From Xenoacremonium recifei (Eukaryota; Ascomycota; Sordariomycetes; Hypocreales; Nectriaceae), in the NCBI GenBank assembly GCA_012184525.1, contig WOFQ01000002.1, positions 496,001-560,000 of the forward strand: a stretch of DNA of 64,000 nt. The letters run 5' to 3'. Each line of letters begins with the position of its first letter. Position 1 is the stretch's first letter. This document shows positions 54,940 through 64,000 of this stretch, in pieces. A program made the translations under genes and the position numbers. The notes beneath the pieces are model-generated. The model was given only the letters and a program-made list of their open reading frames with translations. It did no database searches and was not told the DNA's origin.

Positions 54940-55540
54940 TAAAGAGCATCGCGGCACAAGTCTGTTTCTGGGTGGGCTACATCTTTGCGTCTTTGTGACG
55001 CATTGACACATGGTGAATCACGGGGTTTGCATTTGACGGCGTTGGGCATACATACGGCATTATGGGCTGGTTCAGGTTGGGTCATTGACATTTCTCGGCA
55101 GAGAAGGACAGTGTATTAGAAGCTCTCGTTCCTAAGAGAATGATACTATAAAAATATGACAAGCAAGATGCACTCAATATGGCTTTGTTCCGTGGTTTGG
55201 ACCACGACATTGTATTGACGTGTTGTGACGCCGTGACCCTGCAACGTCTTTTTACCCGTCCTGCCTGTGTGAGTACGTAGATTTATAACATCCTTTAGGA
55301 CCTACCTTTGAACATGAATGGATATCATGATATGCAGTTAATGCATCATCTTTAGCACAAAGGCCCTGCCATGATGACATCTATAATCCAGATCTCCAGC
55401 GATCGGGCCTAACACAGTGTGGCGCTCATTAGCGGAGGTTGAACCCAGCCAGCCGCTTCAGGGGCCCCGCGTCTTCCGAATCCCCTGCTAACGACCTACT
55501 CATAAGAACAACTCCATCCAACTGGAACTTACAAGCAGCC
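54940..55540. other. Intergenic between TOA2 and the TMEM42-like gene
   Basis: This 601-bp gap contains the TOA2 3' UTR and the promoter of the next gene. No supported feature is seen. Confidence 0.4.
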
Positions 55541-56323
55541 ATGCCCGTCCGCCAGCGCAAAGCGGCAGCCCCCGAACCCTCTCCATCACCTGATCCCCAG
55601 ATGGCTCCCGCGGTATCTTCATGGAGCGTCCGCACGCAATGGATGTTCTTCGCCGTCGCGAGCGGCGCGTGTGCGGCCTTCAATGGCGTGTTTGCCAAGC
55701 TGTACGTTTCATGGCGGTGCTCCGATGAGATGAGGATAGGATTCTAATGTTTGCTTTAGGACGACGACGGGGTTGACGTCGACGCTCGCGGAAAAGATTG
55801 CGCATATTCTCGGGCTCTCATCGATGCAGAACATCGTTGAGATTGCCGTACGCGGAGTATGTCTTCTTATCCTCAGGGCCTGTCTCATAACTAATCGTCG
55901 CTCAGCTCTTCTTCGTCCTCAACCTCACCTTCAACGGCATCGTAAGAGCCCCTCCTCTTTACATTTTGCTTTCTCTAACTCGTCTTCTAGATGTGGACGC
56001 TCTTCACCACCGCTCTCGCACGCGGCACGTCCACCACGCAGGTTTCCATCATGAACACGTCCACCAACTTCATGCTCACCGCGCTGCTGGGGCTGGCCAT
56101 CTTTGGCGAGTCGCTTCCGCCCATGTGGTGGGCTGGGGCGGCGCTGCTGGTGGTAGGCAATGTCATCGTCGGGAGGAAGGACGAGAGCAAGGATGCCGCA
56201 GCCCTAGAAGGAGGATATGAGGGTGTCCCACGAGGTGAGGATGAGGCTTTGGAAGGTGATGATGAGAATGAAGATGAGGATATCATTGACTTGAGAGGAG
56301 TTCAGGAGGAAGACTCCAGGTAA
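55541..56323 (+). CDS. TMEM42-like small drug/metabolite-transporter-fold membrane protein
   Basis: Four exons (55541-55701, 55760-55856, 55906-55941, 55991-56323) encode 208 residues. A Pro/Ser-rich start precedes four to five helices: TQWMFFAVASGACAAFNGVFAKL, GLFFVLNLTFNGIMWTLFTTAL, NTSTNFMLTALLGLAIFGE and PPMWWAGAALLVVGNVIVG. This is one half of an EamA/DMT repeat, as in TMEM42. The last 50 residues are acidic and cytosolic-looking. The family has no settled substrate. Exon 3 has only 36 bp. The GE(S) before the last helix is typical of EamA transporters. The product is complete. Confidence 0.88.
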
Positions 56324-56586
56324 TGGGGGCACTCTCGTATAGACTGTACTAGATTTTGAAGCGCAAAAATGTCACAAAGCCCCTCTGATGAAAGCCAGGC
56401 TCATAACAGAAGCATCAAGCTCATGATAAGACGTGATATATCACATACTATTGATAAATCCCAATATAAACGAACAGAGAAGCTATATCTATTACCTTCC
56501 CATCCAACGCCAGCGCACATTCACGCATTCGTCTATCCAAATATGATCATAGAAACCGCTTAGAATACAAGCAGCACTAGGCATGC

Positions 56587-59298
56587 CTATCGCCGACTTT
56601 CTAGCTCGACGCCATCCTCAGCGACGTCCTCGTCTCCATCCATGATTTGTGTTGGCCGGCCTGAAAATCGAGGCTCAGGAAGCGAATCACTCAGCCTGAT
56701 CCTGCCGCCCGATGCACTCGACACCAGCCCCGAAACCCAGTAGCCAGCTCGACGGAAGAGACTCCACAGCTGCTCTTGACCCTCGATGATACGGTGGTCG
56801 TCTTTGGGGTTCTCAGCCGCCTCGACCTTGAACTGGTACTTCAAGCAATCCTTCGCGGTGACAAGGCCAGTAAGCTTGCCGTGGTACTCGATCAGGATGA
56901 CCCGGGGCCCGATCTTGCGGAAGAGCTCCATGACCGTCTCGAGCGGGAGTCGGGGATGAGCTGTAACGGGTGTCGTGTCCACGTAACGACTGAAATCAAG
57001 TGTCGAGGACGTAGTTGATTCGGTGTGCTGGTGCGAGATTCCTGAATTGGTGCGGGACGCCGACGGAGGTGAGGCAAACACACACTTCGAGCTCGCGGCA
57101 GTAGGGAATTCCCGACGCATCCGGTCTATGGCGTATTGCAATTCCGTCCGACCGATGTAGCCCACCAGAATCTTGCTGTTGTTGTCTTCAATAATCGGGA
57201 AGCCCTGGTACTTGTCCCCTTCGAGCATCTGCTCAACCTCACCGAGGGTCAGTCCATGGGCAGGCAGCGAGACCAAAGACGTTCGCATGACCTGAGAAAC
57301 AGGAACGCCAAAGTTGTGTTCCTCCTTGTTATCCAGGAACGGGAATCCGCTGAACCAAATCATGCGGTCCGCAATGCCACCCTTTCCAAAGAGTTCGCTG
57401 ACAGCCTTCGTGACGCCGACGACAATCATAGTCGGGAGAATGAAATTAAGAGCTCCAGTGAGTTCGAACATGATGACGACAACTGATACCGTGATGTGCA
57501 TGATGCCGCTTAGCGCCGCGGCAGCACCTAGGAAAGCATAGGTGCCAGGGGTAATACAAGGAAGGTCTGGTTTGCAAGCTGAGAAGAAGACACTCTTTGG
57601 GTGAGCCTCGTAGATCAGCTGAACAACTATTCCCACACTTCGTCCGAAAGAGGCACCAACAGCCATGGAGGGCACGAAAATACCAGCAGGGACTTTACAG
57701 CCGTAAGAAATGATGACCAGGAAGATTCGCAGGACTGTCGCCATAACCAGGGAGAGAATATTCCATATTCGCTGGTCCTTTTCGCAAAGCCCATGGTAGG
57801 CATCGTTTCCGTTGCATTCCGAGAACAGAATCTCCATGCTTTCAGTCATATCGATCCTTAGGAAAGCGTTCGGGTAAGCTATGATGGCTGTTCCCGCCGC
57901 AAGGAGGGTAGCCTCCAGAATGGCGTATTTGACAAGGTACTTCTTTCTGAAAGCTTGAACGCGGAGGTTCCATTTGATGACGAAAGCCCCGTAAAGACCA
58001 CCAAAAATGCCGAGGAGGACGTAGAAGATGATCTCGAAGAAGTGCCAATCACGCCCGTACTCGACCTGGAACATGACCAGCTGTCCAGTTCGGAAGGGGT
58101 TCATGGCTGCCAAAGTCGCCGTTGCAACCAGGGCGCAAAAGTAACTTCGCCAGAGGGTCTTCAGGGGGAAATGGTTGGACATCTCTTCCAGTGAGAAGAG
58201 CACGCCTCCGATGGGACTACCGAAGGCGACGGCGACGCCAGCAGCAGCAGAAGCGCTGAGAATCTCTCGAGTCTTGGAAGCATTGCGCTTGTACTTGTTG
58301 AACAGCCTCGAGATGACATTACCCGTACAGACAGCGTAATGAACGCTTGGTCCCTCCTTGCCCACGGACAGGCCCGAGGCAATGGCCAAAGGCAAGCAGA
58401 TGGACTTGATGATGAGCGTCCAGAAACCGAGGAAGCCCTTCATGACGAAACCCGCAATGATGCACTTGATCTCTGAGATGCCTGATCCGGCCGCATAAGG
58501 GGCATAACACTTGACTAGGGTTGCGGCGACAAATGCAAAGAAGGTCTGCGATGTCAGCTATGAGTTGTTGAGTCAAGACTTGGGTTCTTACCGCAAAGCA
58601 AAAGTAGATGAAGTAGTTAAAGGGCCCGAACCCGGTCCAATGATGCCACTGAGGGCAACCTAGGACATGGTCAGTCAGTCGTCCGCTTCATGAGGTGCGC
58701 CAAGCGAGCCTACCATTCTCCTCTCCCCAGCAACAGAAGTTCTCGTTCAGATAGAACGCAGTCTCGCAGTATCCGATCTTGGCGTCGGCGAGCCACTCTG
58801 TGATAATGTTGAGGAAGGCTGCGTTCAGGCCGATAGCCATGCCGATGAGCGTCACGACAATCCAGCCTTGCGCAGCGTCGTAGGACCGCCAGAGTTGATA
58901 CCTCCAGCCAGCCTGACCCGTATCGTAAAGGCCCGCGGCTCGCTTCCTCCGCGCCTTGCGTCTCGCCCGCTCTCGCGCCGCATCCTGCACCCAATCTATC
59001 ATCCGGCATCAGCATTTGTTATCGGTAAGGGGGGTGTTCGATCGCGGGAGTCGCATTACCTATAGTAGTGAAGTCCTGCCGAGACAAGTCAATTGCGTGC
59101 TCACATGCGCCAAGACAGGGCCTCACATACCTCGTATCTCTTGATCTCTGCGATCTCCTCCTCGATCAGAGCCTGTCCCGGGGCCGCGCCGCCACTCCCC
59201 TCGCCTTGCTCGATGGTGGACACGGCAAAGGACAGGCGCGAGGTGATGGACGGGCGACGACCCGCATGGCTCTGGGTGAAGGACGACGAACGATTCAT
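56587..59298 (-). CDS. CLC chloride channel/exchanger with CBS domains
   Basis: Five exons on the minus strand (59298-59131, 59075-59060, 58995-58714, 58659-58592, 58545-56587) encode 830 residues. The cytosolic start leads to DFTTI-DWVQDAARE. The selectivity motifs are GSGISEIK, GLSVGKEGPSVH with the gating glutamate E242, and GCKVPAGIFVPSMAVGA. E349 in WHFFEII lies where 2Cl-/H+ exchangers keep their proton glutamate, so an exchanger in endosome or vacuole is likely (inference). Two CBS domains close the chain (VSQVMRTSLVSLPAHG; HPRLPLETVMELFRKIGPR). Exon 2 is a 16-bp micro-exon, needed to keep DFTTI. It is larger than yeast Gef1 and closer in motif to the CLC-3/4/5 group. Confidence 0.94.
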
Positions 59299-60222
59299 GG
59301 CTCGGAGGGCTGGACCATGATCGCGGGAAGGGAATATCGGTGGTGAGGGTGGTGCGCGAAGCAGTCGAGGCGCTGGGGAAGCTCGAGAAAGGTGCTGTTC
59401 AATGGCAATCTTAGGTTCAAGAAGTAAGATGGAGCTGCTCGCATCTCAGCCAGGCCGGAGTCGTAATGCAGCATGCATGAGAACGGGGGCGGAAGTCGCT
59501 GTGGCTTGTAGCCCCTTCAAGCCACTGGACCGTCGGCAACGACCCCCCAGCCTGGACAAGCCCCTCCACTTCCATGCTGCGGCTGAACTGAGCCACTAAG
59601 CGCTGACACTGAGACCTGAAGGAAGCGGTTTTAGTGGTCTGTAGCGCGTACAGTGCTTGCAGGGCCCTGTATCGCGTCCCCTTCCACAAGGGCTCTCTTT
59701 TCGCGTCTTGGTCAACCCCAGGCCACATGCCAGATACCTGCTTTCAGCAACCTCACTACCACCACGAGGCCAGCAGAACCACGTTCTCTACATTCATGAA
59801 TCTCCCTCTAACTCTATCCCCTCCCACGTCTCTCTAGACCACATCCTTATTTCTGGAAAGACCTGATACAGGGATAAGACCGGTCTTTGGAAGACGTAGA
59901 CACTCATCCCCTCCAAAGGTAAGCGTTCAGCTCATCGCGGAGATTCTCACAAGCTCGGCATCGATAAGAGCTTCCATCTCGCATCAGTCTCGAGAGCTTT
60001 GTTCCTCTTGTCTTCCTTTCGTCGCAGAGTCAGACATCCTCATCCTTCCCCTTTTCCAGTGACACGACATGAAGTCTTCTCCCTCAACGGCCCCCTCCTC
60101 GCACATCCATCACCTACGAAGCTTTCCTTTATCTAATCGTGGCCAGATCTAACGACTTCACGCCTCACGACTCCCTAATAGCTTTCTTCTCTATCGTCCA
60201 TCAAGACCATCATTATCCCACA
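59299..60222. promoter_or_regulatory. Divergent region of the CLC gene and the DPB3-like gene
   Basis: These 924 bp separate two divergent starts. From about 59760 the plus strand is CT-rich, like a leader. Open frames here are short and unsupported. Confidence 0.45.
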
Positions 60223-60925
60223 ATGCCTTACAACACAACCGCAATCCCTCCTCGAAAAGAGCCTACGGGACAGACCCAACTCCCACGTAAGCTCCCTCTC
60301 AAGCTACTAACCATCAGGATCTTTCTTAACTCTCATTGCAGTCTCTCGAGTGAAGAAGATCATCGCTCAAGATCCTCATATTAGCATCTGTTCTAATAAT
60401 GCGGCGTTTGTAATCACTCTCGCGGCGGTACTTCTTCCTTGTCTAAGATATCATTTCCAAGGCTAACAATGTGCAGGAAATGTTCGTGCAGCATCTTTCA
60501 GACGAAGCTCACACCCAAGCCAAGCTCGAGCGGAAACCTCGTCGCAACATTCAATACAAAGACGTTGGTACGTTCAAATCCATCCCTTAGTCCTCTTAAC
60601 AGCAACCTAACCCCCTCTAGCCAACGCCGTCTCCCACCAGGACAGTCTTGAGTTTCTCGAAGACATCGTCCCCAAGACAGTACCCTACAAGAAGATCAAG
60701 GCCGCCGCCGCTGCCACACGTGCGCGCCTCCGCGGCGAGAACACGCCCGAGGAACCCTCCTCGCCCGCTCCAGCGCCCAAGGCTAATGGCGCGAAGAAGG
60801 CCCTCGTTAACGGCAACGCCTTCGCCGCGCCAAAGCCAGATGATGATCCCAATGAGCAGCTGCAACTAGAGATGCGGCAGGCAGCTGGAACGAGTCAGGA
60901 CGATGATGTTGTCATGACGCAGTAG
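60223..60925 (+). CDS. DPB3: Histone-fold subunit of DNA polymerase epsilon / CHRAC type (Dpb3-like)
   Basis: Four exons (60223-60286, 60342-60427, 60477-60567, 60621-60925) encode 181 residues. The histone fold of the CBF/NF-Y class runs from about residue 22: VKKIIAQDPHISICSNNAAF, then VITLAAEMFVQHLSDEA, then RRNIQYKDVANAVSHQDSLEFLEDIVP. The tail is Ala/Pro-rich with a Lys patch and an acidic end. The sequence fits Dpb3, which pairs with Dpb4 in polymerase epsilon, or the CHRAC-15/17-like subunit of ISWI remodelers; the two cannot be told apart by eye. A plain NF-YC identity is less likely because of the PYKKIKAA end of the fold. Introns are 50-55 bp. Confidence 0.87.
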
Positions 60926-61261
60926 TAGAAGACGACGATGACACCATCGAGGAATGATGGAAAGACTGCTGGGGAGATCTTTTGGAAGCGTGCCGGAAAG
61001 CGCGTCTGGGTAGACTGGGGACATGCCTTTCTAGGCTGAACTGGACATGCATAGAGGCGGAGGAGTTATTGTATGCGCATTCACTTGGTTCATACCAGAT
61101 GACTGAAGAAGTTTTGGACTTTTATTAGATGTCCATAGTCAAGTTTGACACATGCTCGCAATCGCGAACTGGCAGAATAACCATTCTGAAAACAAACCGT
61201 TTAAAGCCCCCAAAGCCGCCCAATTTTCCCAAATCCGACCCCTGAAGCAAAGTACTCAAAG
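60926..61261. other. Intergenic, convergent 3' ends
   Basis: This 336-bp gap carries the 3' UTRs of the DPB3-like gene and LEA1. Nothing else is seen. Confidence 0.45.
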
Positions 61262-62235
61262 TTACTCCTCCATCGCATCCGCATGAATACCCGAGGGCAA
61301 CCGTCCCTCGTTCAACTCCTTCTCCAGCGCAATAATCTCCTGCAGGCTCGTGGCCTTCTTAATACGCTCCTGCAAGCGCTTCTTCTCATCATCGGTGAGC
61401 TTTATCCGCGAGAGCTTCGAGGTGGGCGCCGCGCCGCTGGCAGACACGCTGAGACCCTTGGACCGCATGCCCATAATCTGCCAACATAGTTAGCAATGCT
61501 TTCTCCAAGAATGAGCCGAGGGATACGCACCGTCGTAGCCAGCTCTGTTGGCTCTTCTGCTGTGCCAAAGAGCTCCCGTCCTCGCTCGCGCTCCGCCTGC
61601 TTGACCTTGACATAGTCCAGGAACCGCACGCTCGGGCAGCGCCAAAGAACCCAGTACCGGTAATGCTACCTCCACGTCAGCCAGAATGCTCATACCTCTT
61701 CCATTGTGAGGAATCCTTACCTCCTTCTTGGCCACGGGGTTCTCCGCCAGCACAAGATGCGTCAACCGGGGAAACGATCCCAAGACGTCCAGATCCGCCA
61801 GCTCAGCCAGATTATTCGAGATCAACACCAGGTTGGTCAAGTTGGGGATCGCGTTCGCCAGCGCGGGCTGGATGCTCGTAACGCGGTTGCGCGCCAGCAG
61901 CAGCGTCGTTATCCGCGGCGACAGCGGGAAGTTGCCCAGGATCTGAATATCATTGTCGGTAAAGTCGATGGCATCGAGGGGCTATGCGTAGTCAGTACTG
62001 ACACGTCGTTGAGCGAGACAGAGGGGGGGAGACTCACGCCAGCGACACCCAGGTTCTCAATCGCGGGGATTCGGTGTCCTGTAAGCCGCGAAGACGGGTT
62101 GTATCAATTCTGCTCTTGAGATCAAAAGTGTAGCATCTGCTCTTTTCAAAACGCACCTCGGAGATCAAGCTCTCGCTCCTTCAGAGGATTGAGATAGGAC
62201 AGGGAGTTGCGGATGAGGTCGCCCGTGAGCCGCAT
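61262..62235 (-). CDS. LEA1: U2 snRNP protein A' (Lea1)
   Basis: Five exons on the minus strand (62235-62157, 62078-62038, 61981-61721, 61665-61531, 61477-61262) encode 243 residues. The start MRLTGDLIRNSLSYLNPLKE-RELDLRGHRIPAIENL is typical of U2A'. Leucine-rich repeats follow (DAIDFTDNDIQILGNFP; TTLLLARNRV; NLTNLVLISNNLAELADLD; LTHLVLAENPVAKKEHYRYWVLWRCPSVRFLDYVKV). The C-terminus is a short helix (LTDDEKKRLQERIKKATSLQEIIALEKEL). U2A' pairs with U2B'' on stem-loop IV of U2 snRNA. Four introns in under 1 kb make it the most finely split gene here; every junction restores the repeat register. Confidence 0.95.
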
Positions 62236-62882
62236 GTTGAAGGAAGAGTCGTTACCTCAGAATCAAAATACAGTGGTGTGCCTTGTGTTTCGTTCGTCTC
62301 GCTAGGCGGTCCAGCGGCCCGGGTAGTGATTAGGGGAAATGTCGTCGCTTTTGTCGTGTTTGGCCTTTTTGGTTGTTGGATATTTGGGATGGCAAGGCTG
62401 AAGTTTTGGCAAGGCAGAGGTGAAATTTTAGCGCCAGGTGCAACGCCGCTAAGCTCCAGCTTCCCCACATCAAGCCTCGTCTACGCCAAGAGCATCGATC
62501 TCAACTCATGCCTCTAACATGAATTCGCAAAGCAAATACTTCATACTTTAAAGAATGGTAATTACTATGTTCTTTCAATGGTGTCGTGGCTCATATTCTT
62601 AGATATAGTTTAGGAAGAGACGTCACCCAATCGCAGCACAAAGAAAAGGGTCTTGAACTCATCGACACCTCAGACCCGAGATTCACATACATTTGATACC
62701 TTAAATATGTACGGAGTATAGGTCCAGGATATCTAGGTCCAAATAGCTCCTGCACCTCGTCTATACCGTCCCGTCCCGTCCCATAAGTTAAATCCGCAAA
62801 CCCATGCCGCATCTCATTCAACTCCAGATAGTGCCTAATCCACCATCGCCCAACAACCATTAGCCATAAGCGAATCCCAGCT
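62236..62882. other. Intergenic between VPS15 and LEA1
   Basis: This 647-bp gap holds the 3' UTR of VPS15 and the LEA1 promoter, both on the minus strand. GTACGGAGTA occurs at 62709-62718, and a CCCGTCCCGT repeat lies near 62765-62780. No gene is seen. Confidence 0.4.
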
Positions 62883-64000
62883 CTATTGGAAGACAAAGAC
62901 CACTCCCATGCGGTCCACGGAAACGCTCATGGTATAAGGATATTCCAACACCAGCACGTCCAAGACAGAATCCAAATGCGTCTGCAGCAGTTGCTGTTGC
63001 TGTAATGAAATCACCGTCGACCGAGGCGGCCGCGCGCTTCCCGATTTGCTCTTTGTTCCGGAGCCAGCATTAGGGGCTGTAGGCGCCTGTCGTGGGAATC
63101 GCTCCGTATTCAGCGTCAAGGCTGTCGTGGGATGCGCGGTTGTGTAAGTCGGCTTGGCATCGTCCAGGCTCAGTCCGCTGTAGATAAACGAGCAGTCCAC
63201 GCGAGACAGGTCCCAATACCGGAGCTTCTTGTCTGAACCGCCCGTAACGATGAACGCGTGCCGAACGTCTCTAGAGTCTTCGGCCAGCGTTATGCCCACA
63301 GCCATGGCGCGAACGCCTCGGTCAGCGTTGGCCACCTCGTTAAACTCGATATTCGTTGCATAGCGTCCAAGCATGCCTTCAGGCTTGTCCTCATCCACAT
63401 CCCAGGCTTCGTAGCCTTTAGGTCCGTCCTTGTTGCCGCCCGTGCGGTATACTTCGCGGCAGAGCGTCTTCTCCAAATCCCAGACAGTAATTTCGCCGTG
63501 GCCCGTTCCTCCAGAGATGCAAATCCACTTTCCTCGCCCCTTCGTGGGATGAATACACATCCGATATATAGACCCCTTGCCCGGTACGCCCCAAGCTCTA
63601 AGTCTCATCCGGAACCGCAAATCCCAAACATCGACAACTCCATGTGATGTTCCCACACAGAGCCAGTTCTTCTTGCGGTCAACACAGAAACAAGTCGGTG
63701 TGCCGTGATGGACAGGGTTCTCCAGGATATAGAGCAATGACATGGTTCTCAAGTCGATACCCAAGATCCTCGAGCGGTTCGTCGCGAGCATCAATATCGA
63801 ATTCGACTCTTGTCTGAAATGCTCACACCAGACAGCGAATTCGTCGTCTTGCAATTGATATTCCCGCAATATACGCAGTTTGCCATATCTGACGGTTCCA
63901 CTCGCAGTCACGGTGTCGACTTTGACAACGTGGACGCTTCCGTCGGTAGCGCAGCTGACAAAACAATGCGTGTTCTCAATGAAGCACAAGGCCACTACCC
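62883..64000 (-). CDS. VPS15: VPS15 (PI3-kinase regulatory subunit), WD40 C-terminus (partial)
   Basis: The frame is open from the right edge of the window to a TAG at 62885-62883, giving about 372 residues of the C-terminus. WD repeats are visible: FVSCATDGSVHVVKV, NWLCVGTSHGVVDVWDLRF followed by LRAWGVPGKGSIYRM, GHGEITVWDLEK, and FIVTGGSDKKLRYWDLSR. This set is specific to Vps15/PIK3R4. The chain ends in MSVSVDRMGVVFVFQ after a Ser/Gln-rich insert (SLQQQQLLQTH). Vps15 is the myristoylated kinase-like partner of Vps34 in making PI3P for endosomal sorting and autophagy. The kinase and HEAT parts lie beyond the window. Confidence 0.95.
   Translation of the reverse strand, partial: VVALCFIENTHCFVSCATDGSVHVVKVDTVTASGTVRYGKLRILREYQLQDDEFAVWCEHFRQESNSILMLATNRSRILGIDLRTMSLLYILENPVHHGTPTCFCVDRKKNWLCVGTSHGVVDVWDLRFRMRLRAWGVPGKGSIYRMCIHPTKGRGKWICISGGTGHGEITVWDLEKTLCREVYRTGGNKDGPKGYEAWDVDEDKPEGMLGRYATNIEFNEVANADRGVRAMAVGITLAEDSRDVRHAFIVTGGSDKKLRYWDLSRVDCSFIYSGLSLDDAKPTYTTAHPTTALTLNTERFPRQAPTAPNAGSGTKSKSGSARPPRSTVISLQQQQLLQTHLDSVLDVLVLEYPYTMSVSVDRMGVVFVFQ

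Overview
This window is nuclear DNA of a filamentous ascomycete. The genes carry short introns (about 45-160 bp) with GT..AG ends and CTAAC-type branch sites. The gene content fits Sordariomycetes: an arginine-attenuator uORF on arg-2, a hamartin (TSC1) gene, a GPI-anchored GH17 glucanase, NTE1, and a fused gephyrin-type Moco gene. Hypocreales is my best guess but is not proven by the sequence. I see no rRNA, tRNA, CRISPR array, intact transposon or secondary-metabolite cluster.

Layout. 1-10.9 kb: tail of an unrecognised Ser-rich protein (+), TAH18 diflavin reductase (-), an RRM-RGG-RRM protein of Sbp1 type (+), ArfGAP GCS1 (+) and ETF beta (+). 11-20.4 kb: arg-2 with its spliced attenuator uORF (+), an Acinus-like SAP/RRM protein (-) and a DJ-1/PfpI protein (-). 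20.4-30 kb: TSC1/hamartin with a nonsense codon near its start (+), eglC-type glucanase (+), KE4-type zinc transporter (+). 30-34 kb is almost empty. 34-43 kb: arrestin-fold protein (+), TM9/EMP70 (+), PLP decarboxylase (+), a small membrane-anchored charged protein (-). 43.5-64 kb is gene-dense: NTE1 (-), GPN2 (+), POP5 (-), gephyrin-like cnxE/nit-9 (+), VMA16 (-), TOA2 (+), a TMEM42-like transporter (+), a CLC exchanger (-), DPB3-like histone-fold protein (+), LEA1/U2A' (-), and the WD40 end of VPS15 (-), cut by the right edge.

The genes are mostly housekeeping and do not form one pathway. Loose themes are the endomembrane/vacuole system (GCS1, EMP70, VMA16, CLC, VPS15, KE4 ZIP, NTE1), RNA processing (Acinus-like, LEA1, POP5, Sbp1-like) and mitochondria (ETF beta, arg-2). 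Exon junctions below were derived by hand and checked for frame; each spliced CDS length divides by three.

The most interesting observations are (i) the 24-residue arginine attenuator peptide, encoded by three exons so that splicing decides whether it is made; (ii) an in-frame UAG near the end of the Acinus-like gene, followed by 58 open codons with a protein-like end, suggesting a hidden intron, read-through or A-to-I stop-codon editing; (iii) an in-frame UAA at codon 41 of an otherwise intact TSC1; and (iv) a histidine-rich linker between the two catalytic halves of the Moco synthesis enzyme.
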